Shown: positions 1 to 6,647 of the stretch, in pieces
How positions within the stretch are numbered: position 1 is the stretch's first letter
Layout: every line of letters starts with the position of its first letter
From: Lentzea sp. NBRC 105346
GTDB taxonomy: Bacteria; Actinomycetota; Actinomycetes; Mycobacteriales; Pseudonocardiaceae
Reading direction: 5' to 3'
DNA: 64,000 nucleotides
NCBI RefSeq assembly: GCF_030269605.1
Contig: NZ_BSTQ01000002.1
Location: 372,001 to 436,000, forward strand
Position numbers and translations under genes: made by a program
Notes under the pieces: model-generated
What the model saw: the letters and a program-made list of their open reading frames with translations, nothing else
Told to the model about the DNA's origin: nothing
Database searches by the model: none

Positions 1-450
1 GCCTATCAACAGGCGATAGAACGCAACATCGAGGCGGGTGAGGAAAGAGGCGTGGCTTTGGCCACGTACTTCCTGGGCTGCGCGATCAGCTCGCACGGCG
101 ATCAGCGGGAGGCATTGGAAATCCTCCAACGCGCCCAGCGGCTGTTGCTCGCGGTGAATGACGAGCGCATGGCCGGTCGCGGGTCGATCAGCCTCGGGGT
201 GGCGCATTTCCGCCACGGTGACGCGGAGGCGGCAAGACGCGAGCTGGAACGGGCGGTCCGGGTTTTCACCAAGTCGAAAGCGTCCTATTACGAGGCCGAG
301 GCCAGGGAAGCGCTCGCCACAGTCGCCGAGCACGAGGGTGACCTGGACTCGGCGCGCGAGAACCTGGTGCGGGTGCTGGACATCCGCCGGGCCAGCGGTG
401 CCCCGGACGTCGAGGGCCTAGTGGCCCACCTGCAGCGGCTGGACGCCTAG
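1..450 (+). CDS. TPR-repeat protein, C-terminal part (5' end outside window)
   Basis: The reading frame is open from the first base and ends with TAG at 448-450, so only the last 149 residues are visible. They form tandem helical hairpins of the tetratricopeptide type, with repeated small/large hydrophobic spacing such as ATYFLGCAISSHGDQREAL, then ISLGVAHFRHGDAEAARREL, then EALATVAEHEGDLDSARENL. TPR tails like this occur in SARP/AfsR-like and other STAND-type transcription regulators of actinomycetes, where they act as protein-protein scaffolds. The effector and DNA-binding parts are missing, so the exact class cannot be assigned. The stop codon lies at the left edge of a long inverted repeat. 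Confidence is high that this is a real coding end and moderate for the regulator interpretation. Confidence 0.75.
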   Translation, partial: AYQQAIERNIEAGEERGVALATYFLGCAISSHGDQREALEILQRAQRLLLAVNDERMAGRGSISLGVAHFRHGDAEAARRELERAVRVFTKSKASYYEAEAREALATVAEHEGDLDSARENLVRVLDIRRASGAPDVEGLVAHLQRLDA

Positions 451-612
451 TGGCGTGGCTCGCAACGTTGCCGTGGGAATTCGCGGTCAGATGGACGCAT
501 CGTGGTGCCGGCCCCGCGTCCTCATCCTGGTTGGCTGTGGGCGTGGGGCCGGTGCCGCGAGGCGTCCCGCTGAGCGTGAATTCACCGCCAACGTTGCGAG
601 TCACGCCACTAG
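447..612. repeat. Long imperfect inverted repeat between convergent genes (MITE-like or terminator)
   Basis: A left arm at 447-483 (begins CTAGTGGCGTGGCTCGCAAC) pairs with a right arm at about 576-612 (ends GCGAGTCACGCCACTAG) over roughly 36 nt with few mismatches. A second GC-rich complementary pair lies inside. The element fits exactly between two stop codons: the TAG of the TPR gene is in the left arm and the TGA of the opposite gene follows at 614-616. It could be a bidirectional terminator or a small dispersed element with terminal inverted repeats. Confidence 0.6.
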
Positions 613-613
613 C

Positions 614-2278
614 TCAGACCAGCGCGGAGCTGCGCCGGACCGTCATGACGGCGTCCGCGGCGCTCGTGTGCACGGCGATCCGGCCGGTCAGCTCTTTTTC
701 GGCGACGAGCAGCAGGTAGCAGGCGAAGGCCGACACGGCGACCGGCAGGTCGCTCGTCACGCGGAACCGCTCGCCGCCGCGCACGAGGATCTCGCAGCCG
801 CCCTCGCACGCGACCGCGATGATGCGGCTGTTGGGGGACTTCTCGGTAGCCAGGAACCGCAGGCGGTCGGCCGTCGCGCTGTCCGCAACGGACGCGGGAT
901 CCACCAACACGGCGGCGTTGTGGTACTGCGTGAGGTGGCGTTCACCGAGCTCGACGACGAGCCGGCCGCCAGGGTGCCGGTTCTTGTCGCGAAAGGCATC
1001 GGGGTAGGTGTCCACCCGGACCTCACGGTCGCCGACGACTTCGCCGTACGCGCGCAGCGAGTGCACCCTACCGCTGTCCGGGGCAGGGACCGGGGCGGCG
1101 TGAACGGACAGTTCGCTGTCCGGAACGGGCCGCCCCGCCTTCTCGTAGCACAACGCGCGCAACAGCGGAGCGGCCTGACCGGGCCGCGCGATCATCCGCT
1201 CGACCAGGGCGGCCGCCCTGGTGTGGTCGTGCCCGGCGATCTCGTCCTCGATCTGCCGCCGCAGGTCGCCCGCCGGGTCGATGTGGCGGGCAGTGCGGCC
1301 CAACTCGGCCATCACGGTGCCGGGCACGACCTGGTCGCTGAACCCGGCCAGCAGCAGCGGCTTGTCGAGCATCGCGGCGTACAGGCTCGTGGATCCGTTG
1401 TCGCCGATGAACAGGTCGGAGGCGATCACGGCGCCGTGCCAGCCCTCGGCCGGCCCGATCAGCATGAGGCCGGACTCCAGGTGCGGCTTCAGCCACCGGC
1501 GAATGTTGTCCTCGCCTTCCCAAGACCACACACCGGGGTGCAAGAAAATGGCCAGTCGATACAACTCACAGGGCAGTTCTCCAAGCAACCGACCGATCAA
1601 TTCGAACTGCTTGCCGAACAACGACTTCTTACTCCACGTCGAGCCGATCGCGATCAAGCGCTGGTGATCGGAGACGCGCAGCGCCGCCCGATAGGCCGGG
1701 CGTTCACCCCGGCTGTCGAGCAGCAGGTCGAAGCTGCTGTCACCGACAAGCGCGGTCTTGCCGACGATCTCCTCGGTGATCTCCGCGAGCTGTCGCTCCT
1801 GATCCGGATGGGTCAGCCCCTGCGTGACGTGCCCCAGGCGCAGCACGTACGGGCACACCAGGCCGGACAACCTCGGTTCTCCGGTCTCCGCGTCCGGCAC
1901 GTACTTGTGGAAGCCGAGGCCGTGCGGCACGACGATGACGGGCTTCGACCTGAAGGCCGCCAGGTCGACCCGCTCGCTGGTGGTGATGACCAGGTCGCAG
2001 TAGCCCTGTTTCGCCTGATCCAGCGTGATCATGCTGATCTTCTTACTGATGAACCATTCCCTGACCCCATGCGAGAGGCGCGAGCCGTTGCAGTAGACCC
2101 ACACGAGCTTCACGCCGGAGTCGCCGTCGAAGATCCGCAGCGCTTCCTCGAGCCTGATGGCGGAGACGAGGGTCCGAACGAGACAGAAGATCACCAACGC
2201 ACCGCCGCGGGTTTCCCAGCGGTGCGCATCCTCCGCGGCCGGCCCGAGATCGGGCCGCTCAGGGGCCAAGGCGTTCAC
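614..2278 (-). CDS. GT-B-fold-like protein (glycosyl/glycerophosphotransferase-like), function uncertain
   Basis: This gene encodes 554 aa from a GTG at 2276-2278. The middle of the protein (about residues 120-370) has the pattern of GT-B glycosyltransferases or CDP-glycerol glycerophosphotransferases. VIVVPHGLGFHKYVPD looks like the segment before the inter-domain helix, GSTWSKKSLFG like a nucleotide-site loop, and SDLFIGDNGSTSLYAAMLDK like the donor-binding helix with an acidic residue and GxxST. There is no signal peptide or clear membrane segment, so a cytoplasmic enzyme acting on a nucleotide-activated donor is likely. The last 150 residues are not recognised. The start is uncertain: the GTG has no good ribosome binding site and lies in a hairpin, and a start near residue 28 is possible. 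The gene follows the ROK regulator on the same strand after 227 bp. Confidence 0.5.
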   Translation of the reverse strand: MNALAPERPDLGPAAEDAHRWETRGGALVIFCLVRTLVSAIRLEEALRIFDGDSGVKLVWVYCNGSRLSHGVREWFISKKISMITLDQAKQGYCDLVITTSERVDLAAFRSKPVIVVPHGLGFHKYVPDAETGEPRLSGLVCPYVLRLGHVTQGLTHPDQERQLAEITEEIVGKTALVGDSSFDLLLDSRGERPAYRAALRVSDHQRLIAIGSTWSKKSLFGKQFELIGRLLGELPCELYRLAIFLHPGVWSWEGEDNIRRWLKPHLESGLMLIGPAEGWHGAVIASDLFIGDNGSTSLYAAMLDKPLLLAGFSDQVVPGTVMAELGRTARHIDPAGDLRRQIEDEIAGHDHTRAAALVERMIARPGQAAPLLRALCYEKAGRPVPDSELSVHAAPVPAPDSGRVHSLRAYGEVVGDREVRVDTYPDAFRDKNRHPGGRLVVELGERHLTQYHNAAVLVDPASVADSATADRLRFLATEKSPNSRIIAVACEGGCEILVRGGERFRVTSDLPVAVSAFACYLLLVAEKELTGRIAVHTSAADAVMTVRRSSALV

Positions 2279-2327
2279 CGGTCGCGCGAGCTATCCGGCC
2301 GCTCAACGCGGCCGGTGACCGGTGAAC
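2273..2327. promoter_or_regulatory. Nested inverted repeats over the start codon of the GT-like gene
   Basis: GTTCACCGGTC (2273-2283) is the exact complement of GACCGGTGAAC (2317-2327). Inside, CCGGCCGC (2295-2302) pairs with GCGGCCGG (2308-2315). In the minus-strand transcript the outer 3' arm contains the proposed GTG start, so the structure could mask initiation or serve as an operator. This is a structural observation only. Confidence 0.4.
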
Positions 2328-2465
2328 GAGGCCTCGCGATGCCGGTGTGAGCTCCCGCGCGACCCCGTTGCCGAGCCGACATGACCGTGTTCTGGATCTG
2401 GTTGTCCACAGCATCGTGTCAGCCCGCCTTCGTGGGTCGCGATTCCTGAGCCCACGAACAGCGTA

Positions 2466-2478
2466 CTTCAATTCGAAG
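2466..2478. promoter_or_regulatory. Possible second ROK operator half-match
   Basis: CTTCAATTCGAAG resembles the palindrome in front of the ROK gene (CTTCAAGTTGAAG). It has an altered centre and one broken pair in the palindrome. It lies between the ROK gene stop and the GT-like gene, about 190 bp upstream of the latter, where an operator could act. The match is weak and may be chance. Confidence 0.25.
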
Positions 2479-2505
2479 CCAGTGGAAGTTCAGCTTGCGG
2501 GTTTC

Positions 2506-3720
2506 TCAGCTCGGCTTGAAGTCCACCATGAGCGCATAACCGAGAGCGCCCTGGACGCCGGCCAGCATGCCCAGGTCGGACTGCTTGATCGTCGTCGGGG
2601 CCGGATGGCTGAACATGCCCTCGAGCGCGTTCTGCTGGAAGGTCTGCGTCGCGGGACCGATGACGAGATCACCGGCGCGCCCCAGCTCACCACCGACCAC
2701 GATGAGCTCCGGGTTCACGATATTGGACACCCTGGCCAGCGCGAGGCCGATGTTGCGCGCGGCGTCCTCGACGATCCGGCGGCACACGCGGTCGCCGGTC
2801 TTGGCCCGCTCGATCAGGTTCTCCAGGCTGCTCGGCAGGTCGACGCGGTACCCGGCGTAGGCCAGCCGGACCTGCTCGACGAGCCGCGCCCCGCCGACGA
2901 GCGTCTCCAGACAGCCCCGGCTGCCGCAGCGGCAGACGACGCCCAGCGGGTCCATGGTGAGGTGGCCGATCTCGCCGGCGAGGCCGTGCCGGCCGCGGAT
3001 GATGTAGTCGCCGATGATGAGCCCCGCGCCGATGCCCGCGGACGACTTGACGAAGAGCAGCACCTCCACGTCGCGCCCCAGGCCGTAGAGGTGCTCACCG
3101 TAGGCGGCGAAGTTGCACTCGTTGTCCGGGATCACCGGCACACGGGGGAACTCGTGCGCGAACCACTCTTTGGGGTGCCCCTTGAGGTCCCAGTCCTGCG
3201 AGGACGCCACCTGGGAGATCTCCGCGTTGCGCGGGTCGATCGCGGCTGGGATGCCGAGCCCGATCGACACGATGTGCTCGTCACCGAGGCCGGTCTGGGC
3301 GACCAGGTCCTTGATCATGCTCACGCATTCGCGAAGCCAGGTGTCGAGCCCCTGAGCAGCGCCGAAGTTCACGACACTGTGCACCATGTCCTCGGAGTCG
3401 ACCCGCCGGACCGCCACGGTGAGCCGGTCGTGCCCGACCTCCACGCCGACGGCCACGCCTCGGACGGACCCGATGCGGATGCGTTTGCCCCGCTCGCCCT
3501 CCCCGCCGTCGACCCGGAACACGCGCTGCTCTTCGAGCTCCTGCACGACGCCGGACACGGTGCCCTGCGACAGCTCCGTGCGCCGGGCGATCTGCACCTG
3601 GGTCGCGGGCTGGGCCATGACAGCACGGATGACCTTGCGCTTGTTGCCCTCACGGATCGAGTCCGATCTCGTGCTCAGCAACTCGCGCGCGTCATGCACC
3701 TTGCCGCCCTGTGAAGTCAT
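2506..3720 (-). CDS. ROK-family transcriptional regulator
   Basis: The product is 404 aa. ROK regulators combine an N-terminal winged helix-turn-helix with a sugar-kinase-like sensor domain and usually control carbohydrate genes. Residues about 25-75 form the HTH (QVQIARRTELSQGTVSGVVQ). The rest has the ROK hallmarks: GLGIPAAID, the signature GEIGHLTMDP, the zinc-binding cluster CRCGSRGCLE and a C-terminal IVVGGELG. I chose the ATG at 3718-3720 because GGATGGGG lies 5 nt upstream; an ATG 33 nt further upstream is less well placed and would cover the operator-like palindrome. The gene is divergent from the lasso locus across about 250 bp and precedes the GT-like gene. The ligand is unknown; the glycosidases further right make a sugar effector plausible. 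Confidence 0.88.
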   Translation of the reverse strand: MTSQGGKVHDARELLSTRSDSIREGNKRKVIRAVMAQPATQVQIARRTELSQGTVSGVVQELEEQRVFRVDGGEGERGKRIRIGSVRGVAVGVEVGHDRLTVAVRRVDSEDMVHSVVNFGAAQGLDTWLRECVSMIKDLVAQTGLGDEHIVSIGLGIPAAIDPRNAEISQVASSQDWDLKGHPKEWFAHEFPRVPVIPDNECNFAAYGEHLYGLGRDVEVLLFVKSSAGIGAGLIIGDYIIRGRHGLAGEIGHLTMDPLGVVCRCGSRGCLETLVGGARLVEQVRLAYAGYRVDLPSSLENLIERAKTGDRVCRRIVEDAARNIGLALARVSNIVNPELIVVGGELGRAGDLVIGPATQTFQQNALEGMFSHPAPTTIKQSDLGMLAGVQGALGYALMVDFKPS

Positions 3721-3746
3721 CAGCACCCCATCCAGTGTAGAACTTG

Positions 3747-3761
3747 GCTTCAAGTTGAAGC
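3747..3761. promoter_or_regulatory. Palindromic operator candidate upstream of the ROK gene
   Basis: GCTTCAAGTTGAAGC is a perfect 7-1-7 palindrome located 27 bp upstream of the ROK start codon. That is the position expected for autoregulation. It also sits in the region shared with the divergent lasso operon. Confidence 0.5.
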
Positions 3762-3976
3762 AACACGGGTGTCAAGATCATGACACATGGCAGGCTTCCA
3801 TCCCTTCTCAATCCCGAATTCGAAGGCCCGCTTATGGTGAGCTACCTTCTCCCGTTCCGCAAAATGGCGAGCCCCGTCCCCCACTCGGTCCCTTACAGAT
3901 CCTGGCGACCGCCCCTTAGGCTTGTGCACCTAGAGTCACCTGACCAAGACTCTCCGAATTGCCATAAGGGGGGCGA

Positions 3977-4141
3977 ATGGCCACAACCAGGGACGATGAA
4001 GGTTTCCGAGAGGCCGTCGAAGGCGTACCACAAATTGTTGACTACGAGCCACCGGCCGTGTTCGACGCCGGAAAAGTGTCCGCGGTGACTCATGGCAACA
4101 GCAGCGGGAGCAACGACGCGAACGGACGGGGCCACGGCTGA
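3977..4141 (+). CDS. Lasso peptide precursor (A protein)
   Basis: This 54-aa gene has a strong ribosome binding site (AAGGGGGG at 3966-3973). The leader carries the class II lasso recognition pattern YxxPxLxxxGxxxxxTxG, read here as YEPPAVFDAGKVSAVTHG (residues 23-40), with Val at the Leu position. Thr38 is at the penultimate leader position, as required for processing. The predicted core is residues 40-54, GNSSGSNDANGRGHG, with Gly1 as ring amine and Asp8 as the only acidic acceptor, giving an 8-residue macrolactam and a 7-residue tail. The core is unusually polar, has no aromatic or aliphatic residue larger than Ala, and offers only Arg12 and His14 as plug candidates. The cyclase and the RRE/peptidase genes follow directly, which makes the assignment firm even though the product sequence is unfamiliar to me. 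Confidence 0.9.
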   Translation: MATTRDDEGFREAVEGVPQIVDYEPPAVFDAGKVSAVTHGNSSGSNDANGRGHG

Positions 4142-5838
4142 TCGGTGGAACTACGCCCGGTCCGCGGGGACACCGGGAGAGCACCTGGTGGTCCGCGGGT
4201 GACGGGAGTCGCCGCGTCGAACGACCGGGCCACACCACTGTCCTGATCGGACAGTGTCTGGCGACCGATGAGCAGGTGCGTCGCGCGGAGGGCGACCTCG
4301 GACGGCTGATGTCCTTTCCCGGCGCGTATTCCGCGGTGCTGGTCGACGAGACCGGCGAAGTGACGCTCGTGGCGGATGCCGCCGCCCAGTTCCCGCTGTT
4401 CGTGTCGGCGACAGGGCAGCATGTCGTGTTCGGCTCCGAAGCCCGTGCCGTGGCGGGACGAACAGCCGCCGAGCCCGATCTCGTCGCGCTGGCGGCCCAG
4501 GTCGTCGCGTTGTTCGTCGACCGGACCGCGTTCAGCGGTGTACACCAGCTCGAACCAGGGTCGGCACTGCGCATGGGAGCCCACGGGACAACGCGCCTCA
4601 CCGTGACATCGCTGGCGGCCGACGCCGGGAAAACGCTCGGCGAGTGCGCGGACGAGCTGAGGGAATGCCTGGTCACGGCAATCGAGGCACGATCCACCAC
4701 GAGCGCGGCCCTGTCGTCGGACTTCAGCGGCGGCCTCGATTCCACCTCACTCGCCTTCCTGGCGACCCGGCACGCGGACCCACTGCCCGTGGTCACCTTC
4801 GCGCAGGCGGACGCGCCCGTCGACGACGACCTGCGGCACGCCCAGCGTTACGCGACGCTCGACGCGCGACTGCGGCACCACGTGGTCACCGGCGGACCGG
4901 AGCATCTTCCTTACCGCGACTGGCTTTCCGGTGCCGATCAGCCGCACTCGAGCCGGCTCGCGATGGGACCGACCGGTCTGCAAACGTCCACAGTGGCCTC
5001 GTTGGGGTGCGACACGCACTTCGTCGGTGAGGGTGGCGACCTCGTGCTCGGGGCACCGCTGGGCTACTTCATCGACCTCGCGCGACGGGGTGAGCTGACC
5101 ACGTTGTGGCGGCACTGCACGGCGTGGGGACGGCTGCGGCACCGATCACCGCTCTCGCTGTTCACGAGATCGGTACGGCTCGCGAGCACGAGCCGGAGAC
5201 GAAGCCTCCTGATGCTCGCCCGGCAGCTCGGACACGGTGCGTTCGCCCGGTCGTGGGAGGAACACAACATCACGCCCTGGGGCGGCCCGATGTGCGACTG
5301 GCTCGCGCCACCGGCACGGGAGGCGCTCGCCGAGCACCTGGTCGTTCTGGCCGGTGAAGCGGACGACGGCATGGACGCGGGTGACCGGGCGACGATGTCC
5401 CAGCTGAAGTCGGCGGGCGGAACCCAGCAGGCGGTGCGCGAGACCGGGGCACGGCACGGCGTGACCGTGCACGCGCCCTTCCTCGACGCGCGGGTCGTCC
5501 GGACCTGTCTGAGTCTGGCGGCGTGGCGCCGGTGCGATCCGGCCGGTCCCAAGCCGTTGCTGCGCAAGGCCTTGTCGGGTCTGGTGCCCGAGGTGGTGTT
5601 GTCCAGGCGCACGAAGGGTGATTACACCGGCGCCGCGCATCTGGGCGTCCGGCGGAACATGCCCGCGCTGAGGAAACTGATGGAGAACCCCGTGAGTGCC
5701 GAACTTGGCCTGATCGAGCCGAGGCGCGTCCGGGAGGCGTTGACCCTGGCGGCACGCGGGATAGAGACGCCGTGGGCGTCGCTGAACCAGGTGCTCGCCA
5801 TCGAACTGTGGCTGCGCGAGGTGATGGGGCGTGCGTGA
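4138..5838 (+). CDS. Lasso peptide cyclase (asparagine synthetase-like, C protein)
   Basis: ATP-dependent macrolactam synthetases of this type adenylate the core Asp/Glu and close it onto the N-terminal Gly. The N-terminal glutaminase-like part has VLIGQCLATDEQ, then FPGAYSAVLVDETGEVTLVAD and QFPLFV. The PP-loop SGGLDST begins at 4726, and the C-terminal half has LDARVVRTCLSL and SRRTKGDYT, typical of the family. The start is unusual. The frame is open from 4042, yet the first ATG/GTG/TTG is GTG 4276, which would remove conserved N-terminal sequence. CTG 4138 overlaps the precursor stop as CTGA and has GGACGGGG upstream, so I place the start there (566 aa). A frameshift near 4200 is an alternative. 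The stop overlaps the next gene by 8 nt. Confidence 0.85.
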   Translation: MIGGTTPGPRGHRESTWWSAGDGSRRVERPGHTTVLIGQCLATDEQVRRAEGDLGRLMSFPGAYSAVLVDETGEVTLVADAAAQFPLFVSATGQHVVFGSEARAVAGRTAAEPDLVALAAQVVALFVDRTAFSGVHQLEPGSALRMGAHGTTRLTVTSLAADAGKTLGECADELRECLVTAIEARSTTSAALSSDFSGGLDSTSLAFLATRHADPLPVVTFAQADAPVDDDLRHAQRYATLDARLRHHVVTGGPEHLPYRDWLSGADQPHSSRLAMGPTGLQTSTVASLGCDTHFVGEGGDLVLGAPLGYFIDLARRGELTTLWRHCTAWGRLRHRSPLSLFTRSVRLASTSRRRSLLMLARQLGHGAFARSWEEHNITPWGGPMCDWLAPPAREALAEHLVVLAGEADDGMDAGDRATMSQLKSAGGTQQAVRETGARHGVTVHAPFLDARVVRTCLSLAAWRRCDPAGPKPLLRKALSGLVPEVVLSRRTKGDYTGAAHLGVRRNMPALRKLMENPVSAELGLIEPRRVREALTLAARGIETPWASLNQVLAIELWLREVMGRA

Positions 5839-6535
5839 CTTCGTGGTTCCGCCGACCGTGCACGTGACGCTCGACGAGCACGGGGGCATGGTCGTTCTCA
5901 ACACCCACACCGGACGATGGCACGTGCTCAACCGCACGGGTGGCGTCGCCTTCGAGGAGCTCAGGCGCACCGGCGACCTGGAATGCGCGCTGTCGGCGCT
6001 CGAAGAGAGGTTTCCGTCCGTCCTCGCCGGCGAGATCCGCGCGGACGTCGACCGTCTGGTCACCGCGCTCGTGGAGCGTGATCTGCTGCGGCTGGCCCGG
6101 CACGCCGGTGGGGTACCGATCGCGCTGACCGAATCCGCGTCGCCGGCGATCACCTGGCGCAGCCGGGTGGTCACGATGTTGTGCCTGTTCGCCGCTGTGG
6201 TGCTGCTGCGACTGCCGTTGCGGGTGCCGATCGCGCTGGTCCGGCGGCTGAAGGCCCGCAAGGTGGTCCGGCCCGCCTCCGTCGCCGAGGGTATCGCCGT
6301 GCTCGACGCGGTACACGCGGTGAGCCGCGGGTTTCCCGGTCGCGTGGCGTGCATGGAGCTCTCGCTCACCGCGGTGCTGGTCGCCGCCGTCGAGGGACGT
6401 GCGCTCGACTGGTGTTTCGGGCACTCCAGCGACCCGGTCACGTTCCACTCGTGGGTCGAGACCGAGGGCACCCCCGTGCGGCACCCCGACGACGAGCCGG
6501 TCACCCCCACTTACCGGCGCGTTCTGGCCGTCTGA
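5831..6535 (+). CDS. Fused RiPP recognition element and lasso leader peptidase (B1-B2)
   Basis: This 234-aa protein starts at GTG 5831 inside the cyclase stop region, so translation is probably coupled. Residues 1-90 form a PqqD-like RRE (THTGRWHVLNRTGG, then helices ending DLLRL), which binds the YxxP leader motif. Residues about 110-140 are a hydrophobic segment. Residues 145-234 form the transglutaminase-like B2 cysteine protease that removes the leader, with Cys174 in RVACMELS, His206 in VTFHSWVE and an acidic residue nearby (Asp220/221) completing the likely triad. Most actinobacterial lasso clusters encode B1 and B2 separately; fusions are known. No ABC exporter follows: the next gene is a glycosidase 112 bp downstream. 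Confidence 0.92.
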   Translation: MRDFVVPPTVHVTLDEHGGMVVLNTHTGRWHVLNRTGGVAFEELRRTGDLECALSALEERFPSVLAGEIRADVDRLVTALVERDLLRLARHAGGVPIALTESASPAITWRSRVVTMLCLFAAVVLLRLPLRVPIALVRRLKARKVVRPASVAEGIAVLDAVHAVSRGFPGRVACMELSLTAVLVAAVEGRALDWCFGHSSDPVTFHSWVETEGTPVRHPDDEPVTPTYRRVLAV

Positions 6536-6647
6536 GTCCTCCGATGAGTCCCGACTGATTGCTTCCAAATCAGTCTTGACCTGCGCAAGTCCGGTTGTAA
6601 TCATCGGATCTCTCCGCCGCCGCCCCCGACGAAGAGAGCGACCGGTC

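Noticed and set aside
2347..3714. A plus-strand open frame opposite the ROK regulator.
   Set aside because: The minus strand carries complete ROK motifs with a good start; the plus frame is compositionally low in complexity and has no recognisable domain.
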